NCBI GenBank assembly: GCA_016180765.1 | Contig: JACPAP010000029.1 | Location: forward strand, 1-8,823 | Length of the DNA stretch: 8,823 nt | From: Gemmatimonadota bacterium | GTDB taxonomy: Bacteria > Gemmatimonadota > Gemmatimonadetes > Gemmatimonadales > GWC2-71-9 | Direction: 5' to 3' | Part shown: piece by piece, positions 1 to 6,556 of the stretch | Position numbering within the stretch: the first letter of the stretch is position 1 | Layout of the letters: the number at the start of each line of letters is the position of its first letter | Made by a program: the position numbers and the translations under genes | The notes under the pieces: model-generated | What the model was told of the DNA's origin: nothing | Databases searched by the model: none | The model's input: only the letters and a program-made list of their open reading frames with translations

Positions 1-190
1 ATTCCGGGCCGCTCGCTCGTGGGGATTGAAATCCCCAACAACGAGCGCGAGACCGTGTGGCTCAAGGACGTGATCGGTCACGCCAAGTTCCAGCGCCAGG
101 AATCGAGGCTGACGCTGGCCTTGGGCAAGGACACCGAGGGCATCCCGTTCGTCTCGGACCTGGCCAAGATGCCCCACCTGCTGATGGCCG
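1..190 (+). other. ftsK: FtsK/SpoIIIE translocase fragment ending just before Walker A
   Basis: The translation from base 1 begins IPGRSLVGIEIPN and continues through LTLALGKD, then VSDLAKMPHLLMA. These match, in order and spacing, the conserved FtsK/SpoIIIE motor segment (IPG..VG.E.PN, then LGKDI.G.P...DLAKMPHLL). In every FtsK I know, this is followed directly by the Walker A loop (GTTGSGKS or close). Here it is followed instead by VGQQAKQVN and DnaA-type sequence. The motor core and the C-terminal gamma domain are therefore absent, so this piece cannot be a working DNA translocase. It may be the left partner of an assembly chimera or of a genuine deletion. Confidence 0.8.
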
Positions 191-1965
191 TCGGCCAGCA
201 GGCCAAGCAGGTGAACGCCAGCGTGGTGGTGGAGTATCTGACCCTGGAGGAGTTCGTCGAAGCGTTTCATGCCGCCGTGGCGGCGGGGCAGAGCGACGCC
301 TTCCGCCACCGGTTCCTGAACGTCGACGTCCTGCTGATTGACGACGTCCAGTTTCTCACCCACCGGCGCGAGATGCAGGCGGAGCTGCTGCGGCTGATCG
401 GCCAGCTTCAGGAGGCCGACAAGCAGATCGTGCTGAGCAGCGACCGGCCGCCGTCGGAGATCGAGGGGCTGGACGAGCGCCTGGTGTCGGGGTTCGCGGG
501 CGGCCTGATCGTGGATATCGGGCGGCCCGACTACGAGACCCGCCTCGCCATCCTGCGGCACCGCGCCGAGGAGCGCGGCGCGGAGTTCGGGCCCGGCGTG
601 CTGGAAGCGGTGGCCGGGTTCGAGGCGGCGAACGTGCGGGAGCTGCTCGGCACCCTCAATCGGCTGGCCGCGTTCCAGGCGGTCAACGAGGCCCCGCTCA
701 CGCCCGAGTCCGCCACGGCGTTGCTGGGCTGGGAGGGCGGGGAGGCGCCGGCCGTCGCGGCGCCGCCTCCGCCCCCGCCGGCCGACGAATTCTCCGACTT
801 CCTGAGCGACGTGACGTCGGTGTTGACCCGGCAGGTCGAAGAATGGCGCCGGCGGGTGGCCGAGGCGATCATGCGCTGGGAAGGGGAAGGGTACCGGACG
901 GCTCGTCTGGAGGCGCTGCTGAACCAGGAGGCGCCGGTCAATTCGGAAGCGGTGATCCGGCAGTTCGAGCGGGACGTCGAGCGGTTGCGCGAGCTCGAAG
1001 CCGCAATGACGGCGATGGACCCGACCGGCGCCGGCGATTCGGTATTCCGTGACCCGGATCGGGTGACCGACGCCGAGGCGCTGGTGCAGCGGGCCAGCGA
1101 AGGATTGTCTCCCCCGCCCGGGCCGTCGGCGCTGTGGACCTTCGAGGAATACGCCGGCGGCGAGGCCAACAAGGTCGCCTTGAGCGCGGCGCGGGCCGCC
1201 GGCGAACAGCCCGGCCGCCGATACAACCCGTTGGTCCTGGTCGGACCGGCGGGCGTGGGGAAGACGCACTTGCTGCACGCGATCGGCAACCTGCTCGCCA
1301 AGGCGCGGGGCGCCATCGTGGCGTGTCTGTCGGCCCAGGATTTTCTGGACGAGCTGGTCCAGGCCATCGAGCAGGGCCGCGTCGATCCGTGGCGTGCACG
1401 CTACCGGCGCGTGACGGCCCTGTTGCTGGACGACGTGCACCTGTTGGCCGGGAAAGAGCGCTCCCAGGAGGAGCTGTTCCACCTGTTCAACCACATGGCG
1501 GCCGCGCAACGGCAGCTGGTGTTCACCGCCAACGCCCCGCCGCGCGCGGTGCCGGGACTGGAGGATCGCCTCATCTCCCGCTTCGAGGGCGGCCTGGTGG
1601 CGGAGCTGGCACCACCCGACCGCGACCTGCGCCAGGCGGTGATTCGCCGCCAGCTGGGGTCCCAAGCGGGCGAGCCCGACAGCGATCTGGTGGACTATCT
1701 CGCCGCCCGGGCCGCGGACTCGGTGCGCGCCGTGCTGGGCCTGGTGCAGCGGGTGCTCAGCGCCGCGGAAGCCCGCGGCGCGATGCCTACCGCCGCCCTG
1801 GCCCGCGAGCTACTCGAAGGCGCAGCCCCACCGCGGGCGCGGGCGTCCGTGTCGCTGCGGACCAGCGGGCTGATCGCCTCGCCGGTGGGGATCGTGAAGA
1901 GTCATGAGAAGTTCGTCTGGTCCTGGCCTAACCCGGCCGAGCGCCTGGTGGAGGACCTGTCCTGA
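1..1965 (+). CDS. Chimeric frame: FtsK fragment joined to a tandem DnaA-type AAA+ ATPase (5' partial)
   Basis: The frame is open to the first base, so the GTG at 19 is probably not a real start. Residues below count from that GTG. Residues 1-57 are FtsK-like. From about 53 onward it is a DnaA-type AAA+ protein with two ATPase modules. Module 1 (about 58-240) has Walker B LLIDDVQFL (105-113) and a sensor-2-like NVRELLGTLNRL, but no Walker A, and its box VII reads SGF (G158) where DnaA has an arginine finger. A proline run (about 249-254) and a charged helical linker follow. Module 2 is complete: Walker A GPAGVGKT (409-416), Walker B LLLDDVHLL, arginine finger R521. There is no recognisable DnaA domain IV DNA-binding helix-turn-helix, so replication initiation is unlikely. 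The stop overlaps the next gene's ATG by one base (TGATG), tying it to the chemosensory operon. Identity of both halves is firm; the natural gene start lies outside or was lost at the junction. Confidence 0.8.
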   Translation: MPGRSLVGIEIPNNERETVWLKDVIGHAKFQRQESRLTLALGKDTEGIPFVSDLAKMPHLLMAVGQQAKQVNASVVVEYLTLEEFVEAFHAAVAAGQSDAFRHRFLNVDVLLIDDVQFLTHRREMQAELLRLIGQLQEADKQIVLSSDRPPSEIEGLDERLVSGFAGGLIVDIGRPDYETRLAILRHRAEERGAEFGPGVLEAVAGFEAANVRELLGTLNRLAAFQAVNEAPLTPESATALLGWEGGEAPAVAAPPPPPPADEFSDFLSDVTSVLTRQVEEWRRRVAEAIMRWEGEGYRTARLEALLNQEAPVNSEAVIRQFERDVERLRELEAAMTAMDPTGAGDSVFRDPDRVTDAEALVQRASEGLSPPPGPSALWTFEEYAGGEANKVALSAARAAGEQPGRRYNPLVLVGPAGVGKTHLLHAIGNLLAKARGAIVACLSAQDFLDELVQAIEQGRVDPWRARYRRVTALLLDDVHLLAGKERSQEELFHLFNHMAAAQRQLVFTANAPPRAVPGLEDRLISRFEGGLVAELAPPDRDLRQAVIRRQLGSQAGEPDSDLVDYLAARAADSVRAVLGLVQRVLSAAEARGAMPTAALARELLEGAAPPRARASVSLRTSGLIASPVGIVKSHEKFVWSWPNPAERLVEDLS

Positions 1966-3584
1966 TGGCCATTCGCGGGAGCCTCAAGGAAGCGTCGCTG
2001 CCGGACGTGCTGCAGCTCCTGGCCCTGGGGCAAAAGACCGGGTGCCTGTCCATCGTGGACCGCAACAACATCGCCCACGTGTACTTCGAGAAGGGCCGGA
2101 TCTGTTACGCGTCGATCGTGAACCGGCGCGATCGCCTGGGCGACATCCTGGTCAAGAACGGCAAGATCAGCCAGGAACAGCTGGACCAGGCCATCCAGCG
2201 TCAGACGCGCGCGCGGGACAAACGGCTGGGCGAGCTGCTCATCGACTCGGGGGCGCTGTCCCAGGCCGACCTCGAGCATTACATGCGCATGCAGATCCAG
2301 GAAGCGGTCTACTTCCTGTTCACCTGGACGCGAGGGACGTTCAATTTCGAGGCCGACGTGCGCCCTGAGCCCCGGGACTTTCTGGTGTCCATCAACCCGG
2401 AGTCGCTGCTGCTGGAAGGGGCCCGGCGGGTGGACGAATGGAGCCTCATCGAGAAGAAGGTCCCCTCGTTCGATCTCATCTTCCGGCTGGATCGCGACCG
2501 GCTGGCCATCGCCGAGGACGTCGAGCTGACGCCGGAGCAGCAGCGGATCCTGCCCCTGCTGGACGGCACGCGCGACGTGACCCGGGTGATCGAGGACTCG
2601 GGGCTGGTCGAGTTCGACGTGGGCAAGGCGTTGTACGGGCTGCTCACGGCGGGGTTCGCGCAGCGGGCCGGGCGGAGCCAGGCGACGGCGAGCGCCGCGG
2701 GCGACGCCCGCGTCGATGAGCACCGGAACCTCGGGATCGCGTTCTACCGCACCGCCATGCTGGACGAGGCGGCTCGGGAATTCCGGCGCGTGGCCGAGCT
2801 GCGCCCCACCGACGGCAGCGCCTTCTTCTACCTGGGCCTGGTGGCCTTGAAGCAGGCCAAGTGGACCGACGCGGTGGAGCATTTCACCCAGGCGGCCGAG
2901 CGTGGCGGCGGCCAGGCCGCGGTGCTCCACAATCTGGCCTACGCCCACGAGCGCGCCGGGCAGCTGGAACAGGCGGAGAGCTGTTACGGGGAGGCGGCGG
3001 CCCGGGGGCGTAATGACCCGCGCCACCTGATCGGGTGGGGCATCGCGGCGCTGCTCCGGGGCGATGCCCAAGTGGCCGGTGGCCGGCTGGATCGCGCGCG
3101 CGAGGTGGCCGGTGACAAGCGCCTGGCCCCGGTCTGGTACTGGGCCCGGGCCCTGGCCGCGGCGGCGGAAGGCGAGCTCGACGCCTCCGAGGCGCAGCTG
3201 CGGGAGGGCATCGAGCTGTACCCCCAGGCGGTGGTCCTGCGGAACAACCTGGCGGCCCTGCTGGAGCTGATGGGGAATCTGGACCAGGCGGTGGAGGTGT
3301 TGCGCGCGGCCCTGGTGGAGGAACCCTCGCTGCCGCAACTGTCGAAAAACCTGGGTGACGTGCTCTACCGCCAGACCAACTACGACGAGGCGTGGGACGC
3401 CTATCAGCGCGCCATCAAGCTCGATCCCCGGCTGGGGGACGACGTGTACTTCAAGCTGGGCAACATCGCCTACAAGCGGCTGGATCGCGACTCCGCCGCC
3501 CGCATGTGGCACCAGGCCCTGGAGCTCAACCCCAAGCATGAGCTCGCGCGCGCCAATCTCGACGCCATGAGCGCCCTGGCGTGA
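1965..3584 (+). CDS. PATAN/DUF4388 domain protein with C-terminal TPR array
   Basis: This is a 539-residue cytoplasmic protein with no signal peptide or membrane segment. The N-terminus (about 2-150) fits the PATAN/DUF4388 fold: IRGSLKEASLPDVLQLLALG, then TGCLSI and VYFEKGRICYAS, later GTFNFEADV. Inserted in it are two similar half-repeats, GDILVKNGKISQEQLDQAI (59-77) and GELLIDSGALSQADLEHYM (89-107), like the N-terminal domain of MshE/GspE ATPases. Residues 187-234 (LTPEQQRILPLLDG and on) look like the small helical module that often follows DUF4388. From about 250 to the end there are about eight TPR units, for instance around NLGIAFYRTAMLDEAAREF and NLGDVLYRQTNYDEAWDAY. PATAN domains are known from response-regulator and motility-signalling proteins and are thought to mediate protein contacts; the exact role here is unknown. 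A GGAGGA site (1950-1955) sits 9 bases before the ATG, which overlaps the preceding stop by one base. The next gene overlaps by four bases. Confidence 0.85.
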   Translation: MAIRGSLKEASLPDVLQLLALGQKTGCLSIVDRNNIAHVYFEKGRICYASIVNRRDRLGDILVKNGKISQEQLDQAIQRQTRARDKRLGELLIDSGALSQADLEHYMRMQIQEAVYFLFTWTRGTFNFEADVRPEPRDFLVSINPESLLLEGARRVDEWSLIEKKVPSFDLIFRLDRDRLAIAEDVELTPEQQRILPLLDGTRDVTRVIEDSGLVEFDVGKALYGLLTAGFAQRAGRSQATASAAGDARVDEHRNLGIAFYRTAMLDEAAREFRRVAELRPTDGSAFFYLGLVALKQAKWTDAVEHFTQAAERGGGQAAVLHNLAYAHERAGQLEQAESCYGEAAARGRNDPRHLIGWGIAALLRGDAQVAGGRLDRAREVAGDKRLAPVWYWARALAAAAEGELDASEAQLREGIELYPQAVVLRNNLAALLELMGNLDQAVEVLRAALVEEPSLPQLSKNLGDVLYRQTNYDEAWDAYQRAIKLDPRLGDDVYFKLGNIAYKRLDRDSAARMWHQALELNPKHELARANLDAMSALA

Positions 3585-4402
3585 GCCGCGGGGCCCCAGG
3601 GGCCCTAGAGCCCGCGTTCCAGGCCCTCATGCACGAGATCGCGAAGACCCACGGGTTCCGGTGCGACGCGTACAAGGAGGGTTGCATCCGGCGGCGCATC
3701 GGCGTGCGCATGCGCGCCCGGGCGGTTCACAGCTACGACGCCTATGCTGCTCTCCTCCGCCGGGACCCCGCCGAATCCCAACGTCTGCTCGACGCGCTGA
3801 CCATCCACGTCTCCCGGTTCTACCGCAACCCCGAAACCTGGGAGCTGATCGCGACCGCCGTCCTGCCGGAACTGTGGCGGGGGCGGGCCGGCGCCCTCCG
3901 CTGCTGGTCGGCGGGCTGTGCAGCCGGCGAGGAGCCCTACACACTCGCGATACTGCTGCTCGAGCAGGCGCGCCGCGAAGGATCGCCCACACCACCGGCT
4001 ATCATCGATGCCACGGATTACGACGGGGCGAGCCTGGAGCGCGCCGCCCAGGGGAGCTACCCCCGCGCGGCGATCAAGGACCTTCCCGCCCGTCTCACCC
4101 GCCGCTATTTCCAGGGTCAGGATCCGGTGGTGCTCGCGCCGGAGGTGCGGCGCCTGATTCGCCGGGGCCGGCACGATCTCACCCGCGAGCCGCCGCCCGC
4201 AGCGCCCTACGATCTCGTGCTCTGCCGCAACGTGGTCATCTACTTCGAGACCCGAACCCAGGAACGCATCGCCTCGCTCCTCACCGACGCGCTGGCACCC
4301 GGCGGGTACCTGGTGCTGGGCAAGGTGGAGACCATCCGCGGCGAGGCCCGCGCGCGGCTGGTGCTTCAGAACCCGCGGGAGCGGATCTACCGGCGGCGAT
4401 GA
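3581..4402 (+). CDS. cheR: CheR chemoreceptor glutamate methyltransferase
   Basis: CheR transfers methyl groups from S-adenosylmethionine to glutamates of chemoreceptors and so sets adaptation. The 273-residue protein is close to the usual length (about 270-290). The N-terminal helical domain contains RRRIGVRM (37-44) and HVSRFYRNPE (76-85), the counterpart of the family's N.T.FFR.. motif with R82. The SAM-binding motif WSAGCAAGEEPY (109-120) is nearly canonical. TDYD (145-148) and LCRNVVIYF (214-222) complete the methyltransferase signature. The usual GHSE near the C-terminus reads GKVE here (247-250). No TPR or other extra domain is attached. The GTG at 3581 was chosen because it overlaps the previous stop (GTGA) and keeps the first helix PAFQALMHEIAKTHGF; an ATG at 3629 would cut that helix. 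It shares an ATGA overlap with cheD. Confidence in function is high; which receptors it serves is not visible. Confidence 0.95.
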   Translation: MSRGAPGALEPAFQALMHEIAKTHGFRCDAYKEGCIRRRIGVRMRARAVHSYDAYAALLRRDPAESQRLLDALTIHVSRFYRNPETWELIATAVLPELWRGRAGALRCWSAGCAAGEEPYTLAILLLEQARREGSPTPPAIIDATDYDGASLERAAQGSYPRAAIKDLPARLTRRYFQGQDPVVLAPEVRRLIRRGRHDLTREPPPAAPYDLVLCRNVVIYFETRTQERIASLLTDALAPGGYLVLGKVETIRGEARARLVLQNPRERIYRRR

Positions 4403-4893
4403 GCGTGCCCGCCCGCGAGATCGTGGTGCGCATGGGCGAGTACGCCGTGGTGCGGGACGACGGCGTGCTGGTGGCGCTGGGACTCGGCAGCTGCGTGGCC
4501 GTGATCCTGCACGACCGGCACGCCTGCGTGGCGGGACTGGCTCACGTCGTCCTCCCGTCGGCGTCGCTGAGCCGGGACCGCGATCGGCCTGCGCGCGCCG
4601 CCGAAACCGCCGTGCCTCTCCTGGTGGGCGCCATGAAAGCCGAAGGCGCGGACGTGGCGCGCATGGCCGCGCGGCTGGTGGGGGGCGCCAGCATGTTCGC
4701 CAACCTGCTGGTGGCCGGCACGGTGTCCATGGGAGAGCGCAACACCCTGGCCGCGCGGGCCGCGCTGCGCGCCGCGGGCATTCCCATCGTGGGCGAGAGC
4801 GTCGGCGAGACGTTGGGACGGTCCGTGTGGTTCGACCTGCGGCGCGGCACCGCGGTGATCCGCTCGGTGGGGCGGGAGGACCATGTCCTCTGA
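4399..4893 (+). CDS. cheD: CheD chemoreceptor glutamine deamidase
   Basis: CheD hydrolyses selected receptor glutamines to glutamates, and in some species is also a partner of the phosphatase CheC. The protein has 164 residues, normal for the family. It shows the opening MGEYAVVRDDG, the nucleophile motif GLGSCV with C32, the histidine in GLAHVVLP (H49), and the family signature GGASMF near residue 95. In Thermotoga CheD the proposed triad is Thr-His-Cys with Thr six residues before Cys; the equivalent residue here is A26, so the threonine is missing. The start is the ATG in the ATGA overlap with cheR. The C-terminal end overlaps cheB by 11 bases, implying coupled translation. No cheC lies in the window, so deamidation rather than CheC binding is the likelier role. 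Confidence 0.93.
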   Translation: MSVPAREIVVRMGEYAVVRDDGVLVALGLGSCVAVILHDRHACVAGLAHVVLPSASLSRDRDRPARAAETAVPLLVGAMKAEGADVARMAARLVGGASMFANLLVAGTVSMGERNTLAARAALRAAGIPIVGESVGETLGRSVWFDLRRGTAVIRSVGREDHVL

Positions 4894-5950
4894 GCGGCTG
4901 CCGGGCGTCCTGATCGTGGACGACAGCGCCCTCATGCGACGGGTGCTGGCCGATGTGATCGAGGCGTCGGGGCGATTCCGCGTGGTAGCGACGGCGCGCG
5001 ACGGCCGCCAGGCGCTGGCCGAGCTCCATCGCGCCGCGCCCGACCTGATCACCATGGACGTCGAGATGCCGGTGCTGGACGGGCTCGGCGCCATCGCGGC
5101 GATCATGCGGGAAGCTCCCCGGCCCATTGTGGTCGTCAGTGCCCACGCCGCGCCCGGTTCGTCGCAGGCGATCCGCGCGCTGGAGTTGGGCGCGGTCGAG
5201 ATCGTGGGGAAGCCGGCGGGGGACGACCGGTCCGGGCTCGATCTGCTCGGGCCGGCGCTGCTGGCGGCGCTGGAGGCGGCCTGCGTGGCGGACCCGACCC
5301 GGGTGCCGGCGCTCGCCGCGGTGCCGGGCCCCCTGCCGCGGCCCACGACGGCCCCCGGGCGGCCCGCCCGGCTGGTGATCGCGATCGCGGCCTCCACCGG
5401 CGGCCCGCGGGCGTTGGCAGAGATCCTGCCGCGGCTGGTGCCCGGCGCCCACGCTGCGGTCCTGATCGTCCAGCACCTGCCGGCCGGCTTCACGCGCAGC
5501 CTGGCCGAGCGCCTGCAGGAGTTGAGCGCGCTGGCCGTGATCGAGGCGGCGGATGGCGCGGTGGTGTCGGCCGACACGGCGTACCTGGCACCGGGAGGTT
5601 ATCATATGCGGGTAGTGCGGCTGGGCCACGCCGTCAGCATCCGCCTGGAGCGCGGGCCGTCACGCTGGGGCGTCCGGCCGGCTGCCGATGTGCTGTTCGA
5701 GTCGGTGGCGGCGGCCTACGGGCCGAACGCCATCGGCGTGGTGTTGACCGGCATGGGGCGGGATGGAGCGGCCGGGCTCGCGGCGTTGCGCCGCGCCGGC
5801 GGTCGCGGCTTGGCGCAAGACCGCGCTAGCGCCGTGGTGTTTGGCATGCCCCAAGCCGCGCTCAACGCGGGGGGAGCGGAGGAGGCCCTGCCGCTAGGCG
5901 CCATCGCGGAGCGCCTCAATGGGCTGGTGCGATCGAGCGACGGGGCATGA
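4883..5950 (+). CDS. cheB: CheB receptor methylesterase/deamidase with receiver domain
   Basis: CheB removes methyl groups from receptor glutamates when its receiver is phosphorylated by CheA, opposing CheR. The 355-residue protein has the classic two-domain build. The receiver domain (about 8-125) has acidic pair D13/D14, phospho-acceptor D59 in LITMDVEMPVLDG, switch S86 and K110 in GKP. A linker rich in Ala and Pro (about 135-162) follows. The methylesterase domain (about 163-350) carries the Ser-His-Asp triad: S171 in AASTGGP, H198 in IVQHLPAGF, D294 in TGMGRDGA. All catalytic residues are present, so it should be active. A strong GGGAGGA (4874-4880) lies close before the ATG, inside the end of cheD. 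The stop overlaps the next ATG (ATGA). Its complete receiver implies that a cognate CheA exists elsewhere, as none is in the window. Confidence 0.96.
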   Translation: MSSERLPGVLIVDDSALMRRVLADVIEASGRFRVVATARDGRQALAELHRAAPDLITMDVEMPVLDGLGAIAAIMREAPRPIVVVSAHAAPGSSQAIRALELGAVEIVGKPAGDDRSGLDLLGPALLAALEAACVADPTRVPALAAVPGPLPRPTTAPGRPARLVIAIAASTGGPRALAEILPRLVPGAHAAVLIVQHLPAGFTRSLAERLQELSALAVIEAADGAVVSADTAYLAPGGYHMRVVRLGHAVSIRLERGPSRWGVRPAADVLFESVAAAYGPNAIGVVLTGMGRDGAAGLAALRRAGGRGLAQDRASAVVFGMPQAALNAGGAEEALPLGAIAERLNGLVRSSDGA

Positions 5951-6348
5951 CGTCATACCTGTTGGTGCGGTCCGGGCGGGCCCGCTACGGCGTCCCCCTC
6001 AGCGAGGTGGTGGAAGTGATGGACGCGGCGGAGGTGGTCGTCGTGCCCGCGGCGCACCCGGCGGTGCGGGGCCTGTCGGCCGTGCGCGGCCGGCTCCTGC
6101 CACGGGTGCATCTCGAGGGCCTGGTCACGGGCCAGGCCCGCCCCGCCGTGGCGCCTCCGACGCTGGTCGTAGCCGGCGCCGGCGGCCGGTCGGTCGCGTT
6201 CGAGGTGGATGAAGTGGATCTCGCTGCCCAGGGGCAGGTCCTGCCGCTGCCGGCCGAGTGGACTGGACCCAGCGCGATCGGCGTGGCTCAGCATGACGGC
6301 GACCTGATTCCGGTGCTGGACGTGCAGGCCTTGCTTGCACGGCTCTAA
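5947..6348 (+). CDS. cheW: Short CheW-like adaptor protein (first copy)
   Basis: This is a 133-residue single CheW-fold protein, shorter than the common 150-170. Family features seen are YGVPLSEVVEVMD near the N-terminus, the pattern P..HPAVRGLSAVRGRLLPRVHL (conserved small-residue G..xxRG..xP element, residues about 35-57), a middle FEVDEVD strand, and the C-terminal GDLIPVLDVQALL. CheW domains bridge chemoreceptors and the CheA kinase. It overlaps cheB by four bases (ATGA), so it belongs to the cheR-cheD-cheB transcript. It differs clearly from the second CheW at 6557-7033, so the two are not a recent duplication and may serve different complexes. A weak ribosome site (ACGGGG, 5940-5945) precedes the ATG. 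Assignment to the CheW family is good; the partner is unknown. Confidence 0.85.
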   Translation: MTSYLLVRSGRARYGVPLSEVVEVMDAAEVVVVPAAHPAVRGLSAVRGRLLPRVHLEGLVTGQARPAVAPPTLVVAGAGGRSVAFEVDEVDLAAQGQVLPLPAEWTGPSAIGVAQHDGDLIPVLDVQALLARL

Positions 6349-6384
6349 CGCGGCGCCAACGCGCCTGGCAGTGCACCCGGTGAG

Positions 6385-6503
6385 TTTTCACCGCAGAGGG
6401 CGCAGAACGCAGAGAACGCGCAGAGAAGGGATTGGATAGCGCCCTCACAAACAACAACCTCTGCGCTCTCTCTTTGGAATCTCTGCGGTCTCTGCGGTGA
6501 AAC
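6385..6503. repeat. Imperfect palindromic intergenic repeat made of CGCAGAG heptamers
   Basis: The element fills the middle of the 208-base gap between the two cheW genes. Its ends are a perfect 13-base inverted repeat, TTTCACCGCAGAG at 6386-6398 against its complement at 6490-6502. The left arm has CGCAGAG or CGCAGAA at 6392, 6401, 6408 and 6419. The right arm has the complement CTCTGCG at 6459, 6481 and 6490. The centre (about 6426-6458) is unpaired and less GC-rich than the surroundings. Elements of this look (CACCGCAGAG...CTCTGCGGTGAAA) recur between genes in many environmental bacteria from memory; they have no coding capacity and could move or spread with help from a transposase elsewhere. 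Transcribed, it would fold into a long hairpin that could damp expression downstream of cheW1. No poly-T follows, so it is not a classical terminator. Confidence 0.75.
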
Positions 6504-6556
6504 GTCGCCGATGGGTGGCGATGCCTGTGGGGTGTGGCCCACAAACGGGGTAGTGA

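Noticed and set aside
19..1965. Replication initiator dnaA
   Set aside because: ATPase modules are DnaA-type but doubled, there is no domain IV, and no DnaA boxes or origin-like AT-rich region lie nearby.
1902..3539. 545-codon open frame on the minus strand opposite the PATAN-TPR gene
   Set aside because: It is a mirror of a high-GC coding strand. The protein is rich in G, R, P, Q, H and V with no recognisable domain, while the + strand frame has clear PATAN and TPR patterns.
3661..4398. Long 5' extension of the cheD frame through cheR
   Set aside because: The part before 4399 is arginine- and proline-rich out-of-frame cheR reading. CheD family similarity begins at the ATG in the ATGA overlap.
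3605..5629. 674-codon open frame on the minus strand across cheR, cheD and cheB
   Set aside because: Very Arg/Pro-rich low-complexity translation with no motifs; all three + strand genes show catalytic signatures.
6385..6503. CRISPR array or rho-independent terminator in the cheW gap
   Set aside because: Repeat units are 7 bases with no even spacers, and the palindrome lacks a following T run.
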